Shown here one piece after another: positions 48,415 to 56,875 of a stretch of DNA of 59,488 bases. Under the pieces are notes generated by a model, which worked only from the letters and a program-made list of their open reading frames with translations, did no database searches and was not told the origin of the DNA. The stretch is from Prevotella sp. (GTDB lineage Bacteria > Bacteroidota > Bacteroidia > Bacteroidales > Bacteroidaceae). Numbering within the stretch: the first letter of the stretch is position 1; each line of letters begins with the position of its first letter. The stretch covers positions 1-59,488 of the forward strand of contig JAFPVW010000110.1 of NCBI GenBank assembly GCA_017395215.1, read 5' to 3'. The translations under genes were made by a program, and so were the position numbers.

Positions 48415-49941
48415 ATGACAAAGACAATTCTGACGACAGCCCTGGCGCTGCTTTTCATACTCACTACGGCTACGGCTGACTCGGTACACCGCGGACCGGG
48501 ATGCTGGCGCACACACACTGCCCGCCAGAAAGCCGCCGCACGTCTGGCTACGCAGAAGCCGACCGACTCGGACATACTGACCAACTACCGTGGACAGAAG
48601 AAAGGGCTGGTCATTCTGTGCGAGTTCACCGACAAGAAATTCCTCGATGCCCACGACCGCGACAAATACAAAGACATCCTCAACACGCATGGCTATGCCA
48701 CCAACGAGGGGTTCCGGGGCAGCGTCTCCGACTACTTCCGCGACCAGTCGGCAGGACTCTTCGAGCTGAACTTCGACGTGGTGGGGCCGTTCACCACGAA
48801 GAAAGACTACAAGTACTACGGCAAGAACGACGCAGACGGTCTTGACCTCTATCCGCATGAGATGATCATCGAGATGTGCAAGGCCGCCGACCCGGAGGTA
48901 AACTATGCCGACTACGACTGGGACGGCGACGGCTTTGTCGACGAGGTGTTCGTGGTCTACGCCGGCAAGGGCGAGGCCGACACCAACCAGGAGAGCACCA
49001 TCTGGCCACACATGTGGACACTGACAGAGGCCCAGGATGCGACCCTGACCTTGGACGGCGTAGAGATCGACGTCTACGCCTGTGCCAACGAGCTGAAGTC
49101 GTCGGGACGCATCAACGGCATCGGCACGTTCTGTCACGAGTTCTCACACTGCTTAGGGCTGCCCGACTTCTACGACATCTACTACAGCGGGGAGTTCGGC
49201 ATGGACGACTTCGACGTGATGTCGGGCGGCAGCTACGGCGGCAACGGCTTCTGCCCCGTGGGCTACACAGCCTACGAGAAGATGGCCTGCGGCTGGCAGC
49301 AGCCCATCGTGCTTGGCAGCGAGGACGTAACGGTGGACAGTCTGAAGCCCATGAGCGAGCACGGCAACACCTACATCATCTACAACGACGCCTACCCCGA
49401 CGAGTACTACCTGATAGAGAACCGCCAGAAGAAGGGCTGGGACGCCGACTACCCCGACCAGGGACTGCTCATCACCCACGTTGACTTCGACGAGGATGTG
49501 TGGTACAACAACATTCCCAACAGCGTCATCTCAGACAAGGACGCCATCAAGGACGGTCTGACCTGCGGCAACGACCACCCGCGCATGACCATGTTCCATG
49601 CCGACAATGACGATAAGTATCTGGCCTCCGACCTCTACCCCTGGTACCGCAGCGACTCGCTGACGGCAACCTCGAAGCCCGCCGCCACGCTCTACCACAA
49701 GAACTCGGCCGGCACAAAACTGATGCAGGGGGCCATTCTCTGCATCAGGCAGAACAGCGGCGGCACCATGGCCTTCAGCTACCGCGCCCCGAAGCAGCCG
49801 GTAGCCGACGGCATCACCGAGGTGACCGGCCGCCGTCGCAGCGGGACGGTATACACCATAGACGGACGTGCCGCAGGGACGGCACTGCAGTCCCTGCGAC
49901 ACGGTATCTACATCGTCGGCGGCAAGAAGGTTGTCCGCTGA
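48415..49941 (+). CDS. Secreted M6-family metalloprotease
   Basis: 508 residues. Signal peptide about 1-21. The zinc motif HEFSHCLGLPD is at 241-251 (H241, E242, H245), with a downstream Met-turn-like FDVMSGGSYGGNGF. An earlier VILCEFTDKKF and YFRDQSAGLFELNFDVVGPF are typical of M6 peptidases. The end, TVYTIDGRAAGTALQSLRHG and IYIVGGKKVVR, is the same type of C-terminal sorting tail as on the second giant protein. It should be exported and surface-attached or released. It stands alone, divergent from the uronate operon. Its substrate is unknown. Confidence 0.9.
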   Translation: MTKTILTTALALLFILTTATADSVHRGPGCWRTHTARQKAAARLATQKPTDSDILTNYRGQKKGLVILCEFTDKKFLDAHDRDKYKDILNTHGYATNEGFRGSVSDYFRDQSAGLFELNFDVVGPFTTKKDYKYYGKNDADGLDLYPHEMIIEMCKAADPEVNYADYDWDGDGFVDEVFVVYAGKGEADTNQESTIWPHMWTLTEAQDATLTLDGVEIDVYACANELKSSGRINGIGTFCHEFSHCLGLPDFYDIYYSGEFGMDDFDVMSGGSYGGNGFCPVGYTAYEKMACGWQQPIVLGSEDVTVDSLKPMSEHGNTYIIYNDAYPDEYYLIENRQKKGWDADYPDQGLLITHVDFDEDVWYNNIPNSVISDKDAIKDGLTCGNDHPRMTMFHADNDDKYLASDLYPWYRSDSLTATSKPAATLYHKNSAGTKLMQGAILCIRQNSGGTMAFSYRAPKQPVADGITEVTGRRRSGTVYTIDGRAAGTALQSLRHGIYIVGGKKVVR

Positions 49942-49944
49942 CGG

Positions 49945-52554
49945 TCAGTCCTGGAAATACACTTTCTTGACGCGCCCCGACACGCCCGTGAGCACCTCAT
50001 AGGGAATGGTGTCGGTCAGGTCGCTGAGCACGGTGACGGGCAGGCTGCTGCCGAAGATCTCGACGCTGTCGCCCTCGTGGCAGTCGATGCCGGTACAGTC
50101 TATCATAGCCACGTCCATGCAGATATTCCCCACATACTCAGCCCGCTGGCCGTTTACCAGGCAATAGCCGTGGCGGTTTCCGAGGTGGCGGTTCAGTCCG
50201 TCGGCATAGCCGATGGGGATGGCCCCTATGAGCGAGTCGCGGTCGAGCACGGTGCGGCGGCTGTAGCCTACGGAGTCGCCCGCCTTCACGTGGCGCAGCT
50301 GCAGGATGGTGGTCTTAAGTGTGCTCACGGTACTCAGCATCTCATTGTTACGCGGATTCACGCCGTATAGCCCAATGCCCAGTCGACACATGTCCATCTG
50401 CCGCTGGGGGAAGTGCTCAATGCCGGCTGAGTTGTCCATGTGGCGCAGAATCTTGTGGCTGAAGGCTGCCTGCAGCCGGCGGCTGCCCTCATCGAACAGC
50501 TGGAACTGACGGGCCGAGAAGTCGTCGAACGAATCGCTGTCGCTGCCCACGAAGTGTGAGAAGACCGAGCGCGGAATCACCGCCTGCTGATGTTTCAGAC
50601 GGTCAATCAAAAGGTCTATTTCAGACCCACCCCCCAGCCCCTCCCTGTGAGGGAGGGGAGTAGATACTCCTTCAGCAGCTTTATCACCTACAGGGAACAC
50701 TCCTTCATTTGCATTTTCGCCTGCAGGGTAATCACTCCCCTCCCTCACAGGGAGGGGCCTGGGGGTGGGTCCGACATTAAAGCCCAGGCGGTGCATGCCC
50801 GTGTCGAGCTTGATGTGTACGGGCCAGCCGGTGATGCCCTCCTTGCGGGCGGCCTTGATCAGCGCGTCGAGCAGGCGGAAGGAGTAGACCTCGGGCTCCA
50901 AGTCGTAGTCAAACATTGTCTTGAAGGCCGTCATCTCGGGGTTCATCACCATAATGTTCGCCGTGATGCCCGCCTTGCGCAGCGTGACGCCCTCGTCGGC
51001 CACGGCCACGGCGAGATAGTCGACGCGGTGGTCCTGCAGCGTCTTGGACACCTCGACGGCGCCGGCACCGTAGGCGTCGGCTTTGACCATACACACCATC
51101 TTCGTCTCCGGCTTCAGGAACGAGCGGTAGTAGTTCAGGTTGTCGACCACGGCATTGAGGTTCACCTCGAGGATGGTCTCGTGGACTTTCTGCTCCAGCT
51201 GCTCGGTAATGCGCTCAAAGCCGAAGCGGCGCGCGCCCTTCAGCAGGATGAGCTCGTCGTGGAGCTGGGCGAAGACGGGACTGGCGAGGAAGTCGTCGGT
51301 GGTGGCGAAAAAGGATTTTTCGCCCACAAGGAAGGTGTGGGAGTGGGCGGAGATGGCATCGCCGATGCCGATGAGCTTGGTGACGCCGCGCTTCATGCAG
51401 AGGTCGTTCACCTGACGGTAGAGTTCGTCGGGCTGTTCGCCACTCTGGTAGATGTCGCTCAGGATGAGGGTTCTCCTGGCCGTGGGCTGCTGTTGGCGAC
51501 GGTTCATGAAGTCAAGGGCGATGGCCAGCGAGCTGATGTCGTTGTTGTAGGAGTCGTTGATGATGGTACAGCCGCGCTGCCCCTGCTTCACCTCCAAGCG
51601 CATGGCCACAGGCTCCAGACCGGGCATGCGCCCGGCAATCTGCTCGGGGGTCAGTCCGAGGTGCAGGGCCGTGGCCGCGCAGATGATGCTGTCGTCGATA
51701 CTGGCCTCATCGATGAAGGGAATGGTATACTCGCCTTGCGTACCTTTATATATATAGGTGACATGGGCTGACTGCGCATTCAGGGTAATCTCCTTGACGA
51801 AGAAGGGCGCCTGACTGTCGGTGCGCGACCAGCCGATGCGCTCGCCCCGGTAGCCGAGGCGACGTATGCAGCGGCTCACGATGTTGTCGTCCATCGGATA
51901 GACGAGGGCCCCGGTGTCGTGCATCAGTTCCAGCTTCTCCAAGCACTTCTCCTCCAGCGAGCGGAAGTTCTCCTGATGGGCACTGCCTAAGCAGGTAAGT
52001 ACGCCGACGGTGGGCTGGATGATGTCGTGGAGTGCCATCATCTCGCCCGGCTGACTGATGCCCGCCTCGAAGATGGCCACCTCAGTCTGCTCGCTGAGGA
52101 GCCAGACAGACAGCGGCACGCCTATCTGCGAGTTAAAGGAGCGCGGCGAGCGCACGATCTTCTGCGACGGCAACAGCAGCTGGTAGAGCCACTCCTTGAC
52201 CATCGTCTTGCCATTGCTGCCGGTGATGCCGACCACGGGAATCGAGAACTCGTCGCGATGGCGCTCGGCCAACCGCTGCAGGGCGGCTAACGACGACGGA
52301 ACCTTCAGGAAGTTGGCATCAGACTGCGGATGCTCGGGCACCTGCTCCACCACGAACGAACGGACGCCGCGACGGTAGAGGTCGTCGATGTAGCGATGGC
52401 CGTCATTGCGCTTGGTGCGCAGGGCGAAAAAGAGCGTTTCCTCAGGAAAACACAGCGAGCGGCTATCGGTCAGCAGCCACCGCACATTGGCGTCGTGGTC
52501 GCCGTAGCGGCGGGCGCCTACCAATGTAGCTATTTTTTCTATAGAATAAGTCAT
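49945..52554 (-). CDS. murF: MurF-alanine racemase fusion
   Basis: 869 residues. The N-terminal half is MurF (UDP-MurNAc-tripeptide:D-Ala-D-Ala ligase) with P-loop ITGSNGKTMVKEW. The C-terminal half is Alr, with the PLP lysine motif MVKADAYGAGAVEVSK and SVGYSRR plus IPIGYADG. The fusion is common in Bacteroidetes and links D-Ala supply to its use in peptidoglycan. Between about 595 and 643 there is an extra, low-complexity segment (PTPRPLPVREG ... STPLPHREGLGGGS) which comes from a palindromic element inserted in frame. It lies between LDTGMHRLGFN and the EIDLLIDRLKHQQAV helix. The gene has its own promoter. It is 3 bases from the convergent protease stop. Confidence 0.95.
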   Translation of the reverse strand: MTYSIEKIATLVGARRYGDHDANVRWLLTDSRSLCFPEETLFFALRTKRNDGHRYIDDLYRRGVRSFVVEQVPEHPQSDANFLKVPSSLAALQRLAERHRDEFSIPVVGITGSNGKTMVKEWLYQLLLPSQKIVRSPRSFNSQIGVPLSVWLLSEQTEVAIFEAGISQPGEMMALHDIIQPTVGVLTCLGSAHQENFRSLEEKCLEKLELMHDTGALVYPMDDNIVSRCIRRLGYRGERIGWSRTDSQAPFFVKEITLNAQSAHVTYIYKGTQGEYTIPFIDEASIDDSIICAATALHLGLTPEQIAGRMPGLEPVAMRLEVKQGQRGCTIINDSYNNDISSLAIALDFMNRRQQQPTARRTLILSDIYQSGEQPDELYRQVNDLCMKRGVTKLIGIGDAISAHSHTFLVGEKSFFATTDDFLASPVFAQLHDELILLKGARRFGFERITEQLEQKVHETILEVNLNAVVDNLNYYRSFLKPETKMVCMVKADAYGAGAVEVSKTLQDHRVDYLAVAVADEGVTLRKAGITANIMVMNPEMTAFKTMFDYDLEPEVYSFRLLDALIKAARKEGITGWPVHIKLDTGMHRLGFNVGPTPRPLPVREGSDYPAGENANEGVFPVGDKAAEGVSTPLPHREGLGGGSEIDLLIDRLKHQQAVIPRSVFSHFVGSDSDSFDDFSARQFQLFDEGSRRLQAAFSHKILRHMDNSAGIEHFPQRQMDMCRLGIGLYGVNPRNNEMLSTVSTLKTTILQLRHVKAGDSVGYSRRTVLDRDSLIGAIPIGYADGLNRHLGNRHGYCLVNGQRAEYVGNICMDVAMIDCTGIDCHEGDSVEIFGSSLPVTVLSDLTDTIPYEVLTGVSGRVKKVYFQD
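50625..50770. repeat. Palindromic element inside murF-alr
   Basis: Two near-identical inverted arms of about 37 bp (50625-50662 and 50734-50770) and a unique centre, 146 bp in total. It is read as protein in frame. Each arm contains cccctccct...agggagggg. Related to the elements at 45757, 55321 and 56164. Confidence 0.8.
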
Positions 52555-52577
52555 ATCCTTCTTTGTTTTTCAGCATG

Positions 52578-52609
52578 CAAAGTTACGCCATTTCTTTGAG
52601 ACGTCCAAA
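52578..52609 (-). promoter_or_regulatory. Promoter of murF-alr
   Basis: On the minus strand, TTTG at 52606-52609, a 20-base spacer, and TAACTTTG at 52578-52585. The leader is about 20 bases. Confidence 0.75.
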
Positions 52610-52636
52610 CGTTTCATGCTTTTTCTTGTAGACTTT

Positions 52637-53344
52637 TTATCTTCTACGCTTCTTGTGCCACCTCTGCGTGGCCGACCCGAATATATCGAAATCATCAATG
52701 TGAGATATTTCCGGCATGCCGCACCCCATCTCACCCACAACCGTAATGACGTCGAAACGGCAGGGGTTATCAATCTTTCGATACTTGATGTAGTGATTCA
52801 TAGCAAGCCTCAGATGATGTCTCTTTCCGGCATCTATAGCCTGCAAAGGGTCACCGAAGTCCCTGTTGCAGCGGGTCTTTACTTCTACAAAGACGATGGT
52901 TTCGCCGTCCTGTGCTATAATGTCGATGTCGCGGTGAACAGAATGCCAGTCACGCTCCAGAATGACGTAGCCCTTCTCTCGCAGGTAGGCAGCAGCAAGT
53001 TCCTCACCCCAGATACCCAACTGGAGATGTTCTGGTCCTTCTGCAGACTGGTCCTGGCGTTTCTCATCCTTGCTGATCAGCGCCTGACACTTCTCGAAAG
53101 CGCTTCTTACCCATCCTTCCTCGTCGGGAACGCGGGGAAGCATTCGCTCAAGGGCCAGGAGTATCTTCTTCGCCTCGTCAGCCTTCCCTTCTTCAATACG
53201 TTTCTTCAGCACATCCGTTGCCGTCCAGAACATAGCGAGAGATGTATACGGGCCCTTATCCGCAGCATATAATTGGCGGATAGCCTCATAAGCCTCTTCT
53301 ATTCTGCCCTGTTTACGCAGACGAAACACTTCATCGACGGTCAT
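52637..53344 (-). CDS. yraN: TPR-like N-terminus fused to YraN-family nuclease-like domain
   Basis: 235 residues. About 1-95 is helical, TPR-like (VDEVFRLRKQGRIEEAYEAI, MFWTATDVLKKRI). About 108-235 is the YraN/UPF0102 domain: LGIWGEELAAAYLREKGY, RDIDIIAQDG and FVEVKTRCNRDFGDP, which carry the acidic D-x-D and E-x-K residues of restriction-like nuclease folds. The usual YraN protein is only about 120 residues, so this is a fusion with a TPR-like protein known in Bacteroidales. The gene is 3 bases after GSCFA, last in the yfhO-fkp operon. Function unknown. Confidence 0.85.
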   Translation of the reverse strand: MTVDEVFRLRKQGRIEEAYEAIRQLYAADKGPYTSLAMFWTATDVLKKRIEEGKADEAKKILLALERMLPRVPDEEGWVRSAFEKCQALISKDEKRQDQSAEGPEHLQLGIWGEELAAAYLREKGYVILERDWHSVHRDIDIIAQDGETIVFVEVKTRCNRDFGDPLQAIDAGKRHHLRLAMNHYIKYRKIDNPCRFDVITVVGEMGCGMPEISHIDDFDIFGSATQRWHKKRRR

Positions 53345-53347
53345 AGT

Positions 53348-54196
53348 CTAATGATAACGGTTGAGCAGGGCATCGACCTTGGCGCGGGTCTCAGCCATGA
53401 ACTGACGATACTCAGGGCTGTCGGGGTTGAACGGACGGTGGGCAAGGGCGGCCTTCAGCGGTACCCACTCGCGGAGAAACTCCTTGGCGCGGGGCGAGAA
53501 ACAGCTGTCGACGAGTCGCTCCCAGATGTACTCGACAGCCTGCGATGACGGATGGAGCATGTCGTCGGCATAGAAGCGATAGTCGCGCAACTCGTCCATC
53601 ACGATTTCGTAGGCGGGAAAATAGGTGACGGTGAACGTTGAGCGTTGAACGGTGAACGGTGAGCGTTGAACGGTGAACGGTGAACGGTGAACGTTGAACG
53701 TTGAAATGACGTGGTCAACTGCGAGCAGGAGGGTGGCTTTTGAGAGCTGGCTCTCATGATAGCCGTACTTGCGGTAGCGGATGGGACTGACAGTGAGGAC
53801 GATGTGGACATCGGGGCGACGACTACGGAGCAGGTCTATGGCGCGGCAGAGGTAGTCGGCACACTCATCGACCGTCAGTTGCTCCTCCTGGAAGAGCGCG
53901 GCGGGGCGCTTCTGGCAGTTGTCGACTATCTCGCCCGTCTCCTTCAGGCGGTAGACGTGGTTGGTGCCGAGGGTGATGAATACGATACGCGGTGCTCCCT
54001 CGTAGCGCTCAATGGTGTGCAGCACGGAGGCGGGGTTGTACATCGTGCCGTAGGGATTGACGGTGGCACGGAACTGCTCGTCCTGAAAGCGGCGGCCAAT
54101 GCTGTCGGCAAAGCAACTGCCCACAAAGAGCATTTCCTCGCGCGGCTCTATCTGGAAGGGAACCTTGGGAACATCAACTATGGTCCTAAACTCCAT
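53348..54196 (-). CDS. GSCFA-family protein
   Basis: 282 residues from ATG 54196; the longer upstream frame is a shadow of fkp. The start overlaps the fkp stop (TGATG). Near the N-terminus is MLFVGSCFADSIGRRF, the family's GSCFA motif; near the end is FYADDMLHPSSQA, an SGNH-hydrolase-like D-x-x-H pattern, so an esterase-like role is possible. Residues about 166-189 are a 7-residue repeat (SPFTVQR) encoded by the 7-bp tandem array at 53631-53700, absent from other family members as I know them. A change of one unit would shift the frame. Confidence 0.85.
   Translation of the reverse strand: MEFRTIVDVPKVPFQIEPREEMLFVGSCFADSIGRRFQDEQFRATVNPYGTMYNPASVLHTIERYEGAPRIVFITLGTNHVYRLKETGEIVDNCQKRPAALFQEEQLTVDECADYLCRAIDLLRSRRPDVHIVLTVSPIRYRKYGYHESQLSKATLLLAVDHVISTFNVHRSPFTVQRSPFTVQRSTFTVTYFPAYEIVMDELRDYRFYADDMLHPSSQAVEYIWERLVDSCFSPRAKEFLREWVPLKAALAHRPFNPDSPEYRQFMAETRAKVDALLNRYH
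53631..53700 (+). repeat. Heptamer tandem array inside the GSCFA gene
   Basis: Ten consecutive 7-bp units of the form G(G/T)TGA(A/G)C, with degenerate units at both ends (53625-53630, 53701-53707). Three units equal seven codons. Confidence 0.85.
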
Positions 54197-56871
54197 CAGC
54201 TTCTGCTTATTTGTAATCCCGTCTTCGAGAGCGTCATGTCGACGAAGCGGGCATTCGGGGCGAGGCGGTTCTCGTTGAGAACGGTCTTGATACGGGCAGC
54301 AGCCTCGGGGTCCTTGGCCACCATATAGAGGAAGCCGCCGCCACCGGCGCCGGGCAGTTTGTAGCCCAGGCAGAGGTCGTCGACAAGGGCGGTCAGCGCA
54401 GCCACCTCGGGCGGGTTGGTGCCACTGTCGAGCAGCTGGTTCTGCTGCCACGTCTTGCGCACAAGCAGTCCCATCTGCCTGAAGTCCTGCCGCTGGATAG
54501 CCTCGTACATATCCATCGTATGCTGCTTCATCTGGCGCAGCAGGAGCAGCTGGTCGTGCTCGTTGAGGAACATCCGGCGCACAATCTCGGCCAGTATCTT
54601 CTTGGCCGTACGCGTAATGCCTGTATAATATAATAGGTGGCACTGCTGGTACTCGGGCTGCGTGTACAGACCGTCGGGGAGCCAGCGCACCAATGGGTTC
54701 TGATTGAAGCCGCTGGTGGTCAGCAGCAGTTTGACGCCGCCAAGCACGCCGCCAAACTGGTCCTGCCAGCCGCCGCCGGTGGTGAGCATCTGTTCGAGGA
54801 TGAGCGTGCGGTAGCCTATCTCGTTCTTGTCCCAGCCCAACTGGCAGAAGTCGTTAAGGGCACCGAGCACGGTGGCGGCAAGGATGCTCGACGTGCCGAG
54901 GCCGCTGCCGGCGGGAACGGCTGACAGCAGGGTCAGCTCGATGCCGCAGCCGAAGGCTTCGAGCTGGGAGCGGAGCGAGGACTGCGGCACCGCCGCAGCA
55001 CAGCCGACACCAGTGGGACAGCCGAAGCCTGCGAGCGTCAGGGCAGCCTTGGGGATGGAGAAGGGCGAGCCCACCTTCTTGTAGTCGGAGAGCTGCTCGT
55101 TGGTCGCCACGACCTCGGTGGCTCCGAGGTCGATGCTGCGCAGGACGACGTGCGGCTCGCGGCAGGGCTTGACGTAGCACTGCAGCGGCGGCTGGCTGTT
55201 CAGTTCGATAGCGAGGTTGACGACATTGCCGCCTTCCATCAGGCAGAAGGGCGGCGTGTCGGTCCACCCGCCGGCAATGTCGATGCGCACGGGAGAGCGG
55301 GCCCAGACTATCTGGTCGGGGAAAGCCTCACCCCCGACCCCTCTCCAAAGGGAGAGAGGAGTGATTACTCTGCTGCTGATACTGCCGTTAAGCATTTTAC
55401 TCCCCTCTCCCTTTGGAGAGGGGCTGGGGGTGAGGCTTTCCCGCAACAGCCCAAACGCCAGCTCGCTGTCGCCACGGAACATGGCATCGTGGATGCGCGT
55501 CATCAGCGGGGCATCGGCAGGCAGGGGCGGCGGCAGGGGAATCTGTTCCTGGCAGAACTGCTCGGCAGCATCGGCCAGATCGAGCTGATAGAAGACGGAG
55601 TGCTGCCAGTTCTTGGCCAGTGCGGGCCAGTTCTCGCGCTGGAAGTCGCGCCGCTGCGCAAACAAACGGTGCAGGTTGGCACGCTCGGCTACGGCATTGC
55701 TGTCCACAGGGTCGTCGATACGGTAGCGGCGCACCTCGTAGTCGCTGTCGCCAACGGGCACGACATCGATGCACTCGCCCGGCTCCAACGTGATGTTCCA
55801 GTCGTTGCGGGGCACACCGGTGATGACGTGGTCACGGCTAAGATGCCAGCTCTTGGGCACGTGAGAGTTCTCTATCCAGATATTGGTATTCTCCTCGGTG
55901 AACGTCACCTCAGTCACGGCGTTCTGCACGAAGATGTTGGGATGCGGCTTGCGGTCGAGGTGCATGATCTGGCGCTGGTCGCTCACCAGGTTCTGCAAGG
56001 CAAGCGTCGACGAAATCATCTCGCGCGACGTGCCGAAATGATAGAACTCGCCGCCCGTCAACGGCAGGATGGCCACACTCAACTCCCGCAGCTCCGCATC
56101 ATCAATCGTCGGGTCAGTACCAAGCGAGCAGCCAAACTCACCGTACAAATCGTATGGAGTAACCACTCCCCTCCCTTCAGGGAGGGGCTGGGGGTGGGTC
56201 TTCTGGGTCTGCTGGGTCTTTTCCATCAGCGCTTTCACCGCCCGGTCGCTCAACAGCCACACGCCGACATCGGTCAGGTAGTAATGGTCTTTCTGCAGTT
56301 CGTTGAGCGTCTTCACCGAAGGCTTCTGCAGCATCTGCTTCAGCACGGTCGGCGAGGTCCGGCTACTGACGAACACCCCGTGATTTTTGGCCGTCGAGGC
56401 GGGAAGCCACAGACCGTAGCACACCACGTCGGCATCGGGGATGGTCGGCAGGGGCTGCGTGGCGCGCACACAGACATCGCCGCTGACCACCATCGTGTGG
56501 ATGGTGTCGGGCGCCATCGCCATCATCTGCCGGTAGAGTGGCAGCTGCAGGTCCATCAGCGTCTGCGACAACCGCTGGCCGCGCTCCCAGCGCAATACAG
56601 GGACGGGCATCAGGATTTTTCCGCTGACGGCATACGACGGCAACCGCCGACTCTGTCCGCCGGCGTGAACCAGGATGCGCTTGTCCTTCGGCAGCCAGTC
56701 GTCGAACTGGTCATCGCCGCAGGCCTGCTGCAACAGCCACGCCGTGCCGCCACCACTGCCGAGGCGGTGGCCCACAGGGTCGCAAGTGCAGAAAAACTCG
56801 TCGCGGCTCAGGCCGGTAATATCGTGGAAGCAGTCCACCACGTTGGGTGGCAGCGAAAGCAATATCTTCAT
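54196..56871 (-). CDS. fkp: Bifunctional L-fucokinase / GDP-fucose pyrophosphorylase
   Basis: 891 residues. The N-terminal half is the guanylyltransferase (CDPVGHRLGSGGGTAWLLQQ, RILVHAGGQSRRLPSYA). The C-terminal half is a GHMP kinase (WARSPVRIDIAGGWTDTPPF, PAGSGLGTSSILAATVLGAL, GYKLPGAGGGGFLY). This enzyme turns free L-fucose into GDP-fucose for surface polysaccharide and glycoprotein fucosylation. It is shorter than the B. fragilis Fkp that I recall (949 residues) in the central linker but carries two in-frame palindromic inserts, at about 478-517 and 225-236, in non-conserved linkers. It is 4 bases after the yfhO-like gene and overlaps the GSCFA start. Confidence 0.95.
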   Translation of the reverse strand: MKILLSLPPNVVDCFHDITGLSRDEFFCTCDPVGHRLGSGGGTAWLLQQACGDDQFDDWLPKDKRILVHAGGQSRRLPSYAVSGKILMPVPVLRWERGQRLSQTLMDLQLPLYRQMMAMAPDTIHTMVVSGDVCVRATQPLPTIPDADVVCYGLWLPASTAKNHGVFVSSRTSPTVLKQMLQKPSVKTLNELQKDHYYLTDVGVWLLSDRAVKALMEKTQQTQKTHPQPLPEGRGVVTPYDLYGEFGCSLGTDPTIDDAELRELSVAILPLTGGEFYHFGTSREMISSTLALQNLVSDQRQIMHLDRKPHPNIFVQNAVTEVTFTEENTNIWIENSHVPKSWHLSRDHVITGVPRNDWNITLEPGECIDVVPVGDSDYEVRRYRIDDPVDSNAVAERANLHRLFAQRRDFQRENWPALAKNWQHSVFYQLDLADAAEQFCQEQIPLPPPLPADAPLMTRIHDAMFRGDSELAFGLLRESLTPSPSPKGEGSKMLNGSISSRVITPLSLWRGVGGEAFPDQIVWARSPVRIDIAGGWTDTPPFCLMEGGNVVNLAIELNSQPPLQCYVKPCREPHVVLRSIDLGATEVVATNEQLSDYKKVGSPFSIPKAALTLAGFGCPTGVGCAAAVPQSSLRSQLEAFGCGIELTLLSAVPAGSGLGTSSILAATVLGALNDFCQLGWDKNEIGYRTLILEQMLTTGGGWQDQFGGVLGGVKLLLTTSGFNQNPLVRWLPDGLYTQPEYQQCHLLYYTGITRTAKKILAEIVRRMFLNEHDQLLLLRQMKQHTMDMYEAIQRQDFRQMGLLVRKTWQQNQLLDSGTNPPEVAALTALVDDLCLGYKLPGAGGGGFLYMVAKDPEAAARIKTVLNENRLAPNARFVDMTLSKTGLQISRS
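55321..55440. repeat. Palindromic element inside fkp
   Basis: Inverted arms of about 43 bp (55321-55363 and 55398-55440), with a unique centre of about 34 bp; 120 bp, or 40 codons, in frame. It encodes LTPSPSPKGEG and ITPLSLWRGVGGEAF. Confidence 0.85.
56164..56199. repeat. Half copy of the palindromic element inside fkp
   Basis: One arm only: a short hairpin (cccctccc ttca gggagggg) followed by ctgggggtgggt, as in the murF-alr element. It encodes HPQPLPEGRGVV in a loop. Confidence 0.75.
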
Positions 56872-56875
56872 AGCG

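Noticed and set aside
54197-54643. Longer GSCFA ORF start at 54643
   Set aside because: The extra codons overlap fkp and are arginine- and proline-rich; the TGATG overlap at 54196 fits an operon start.
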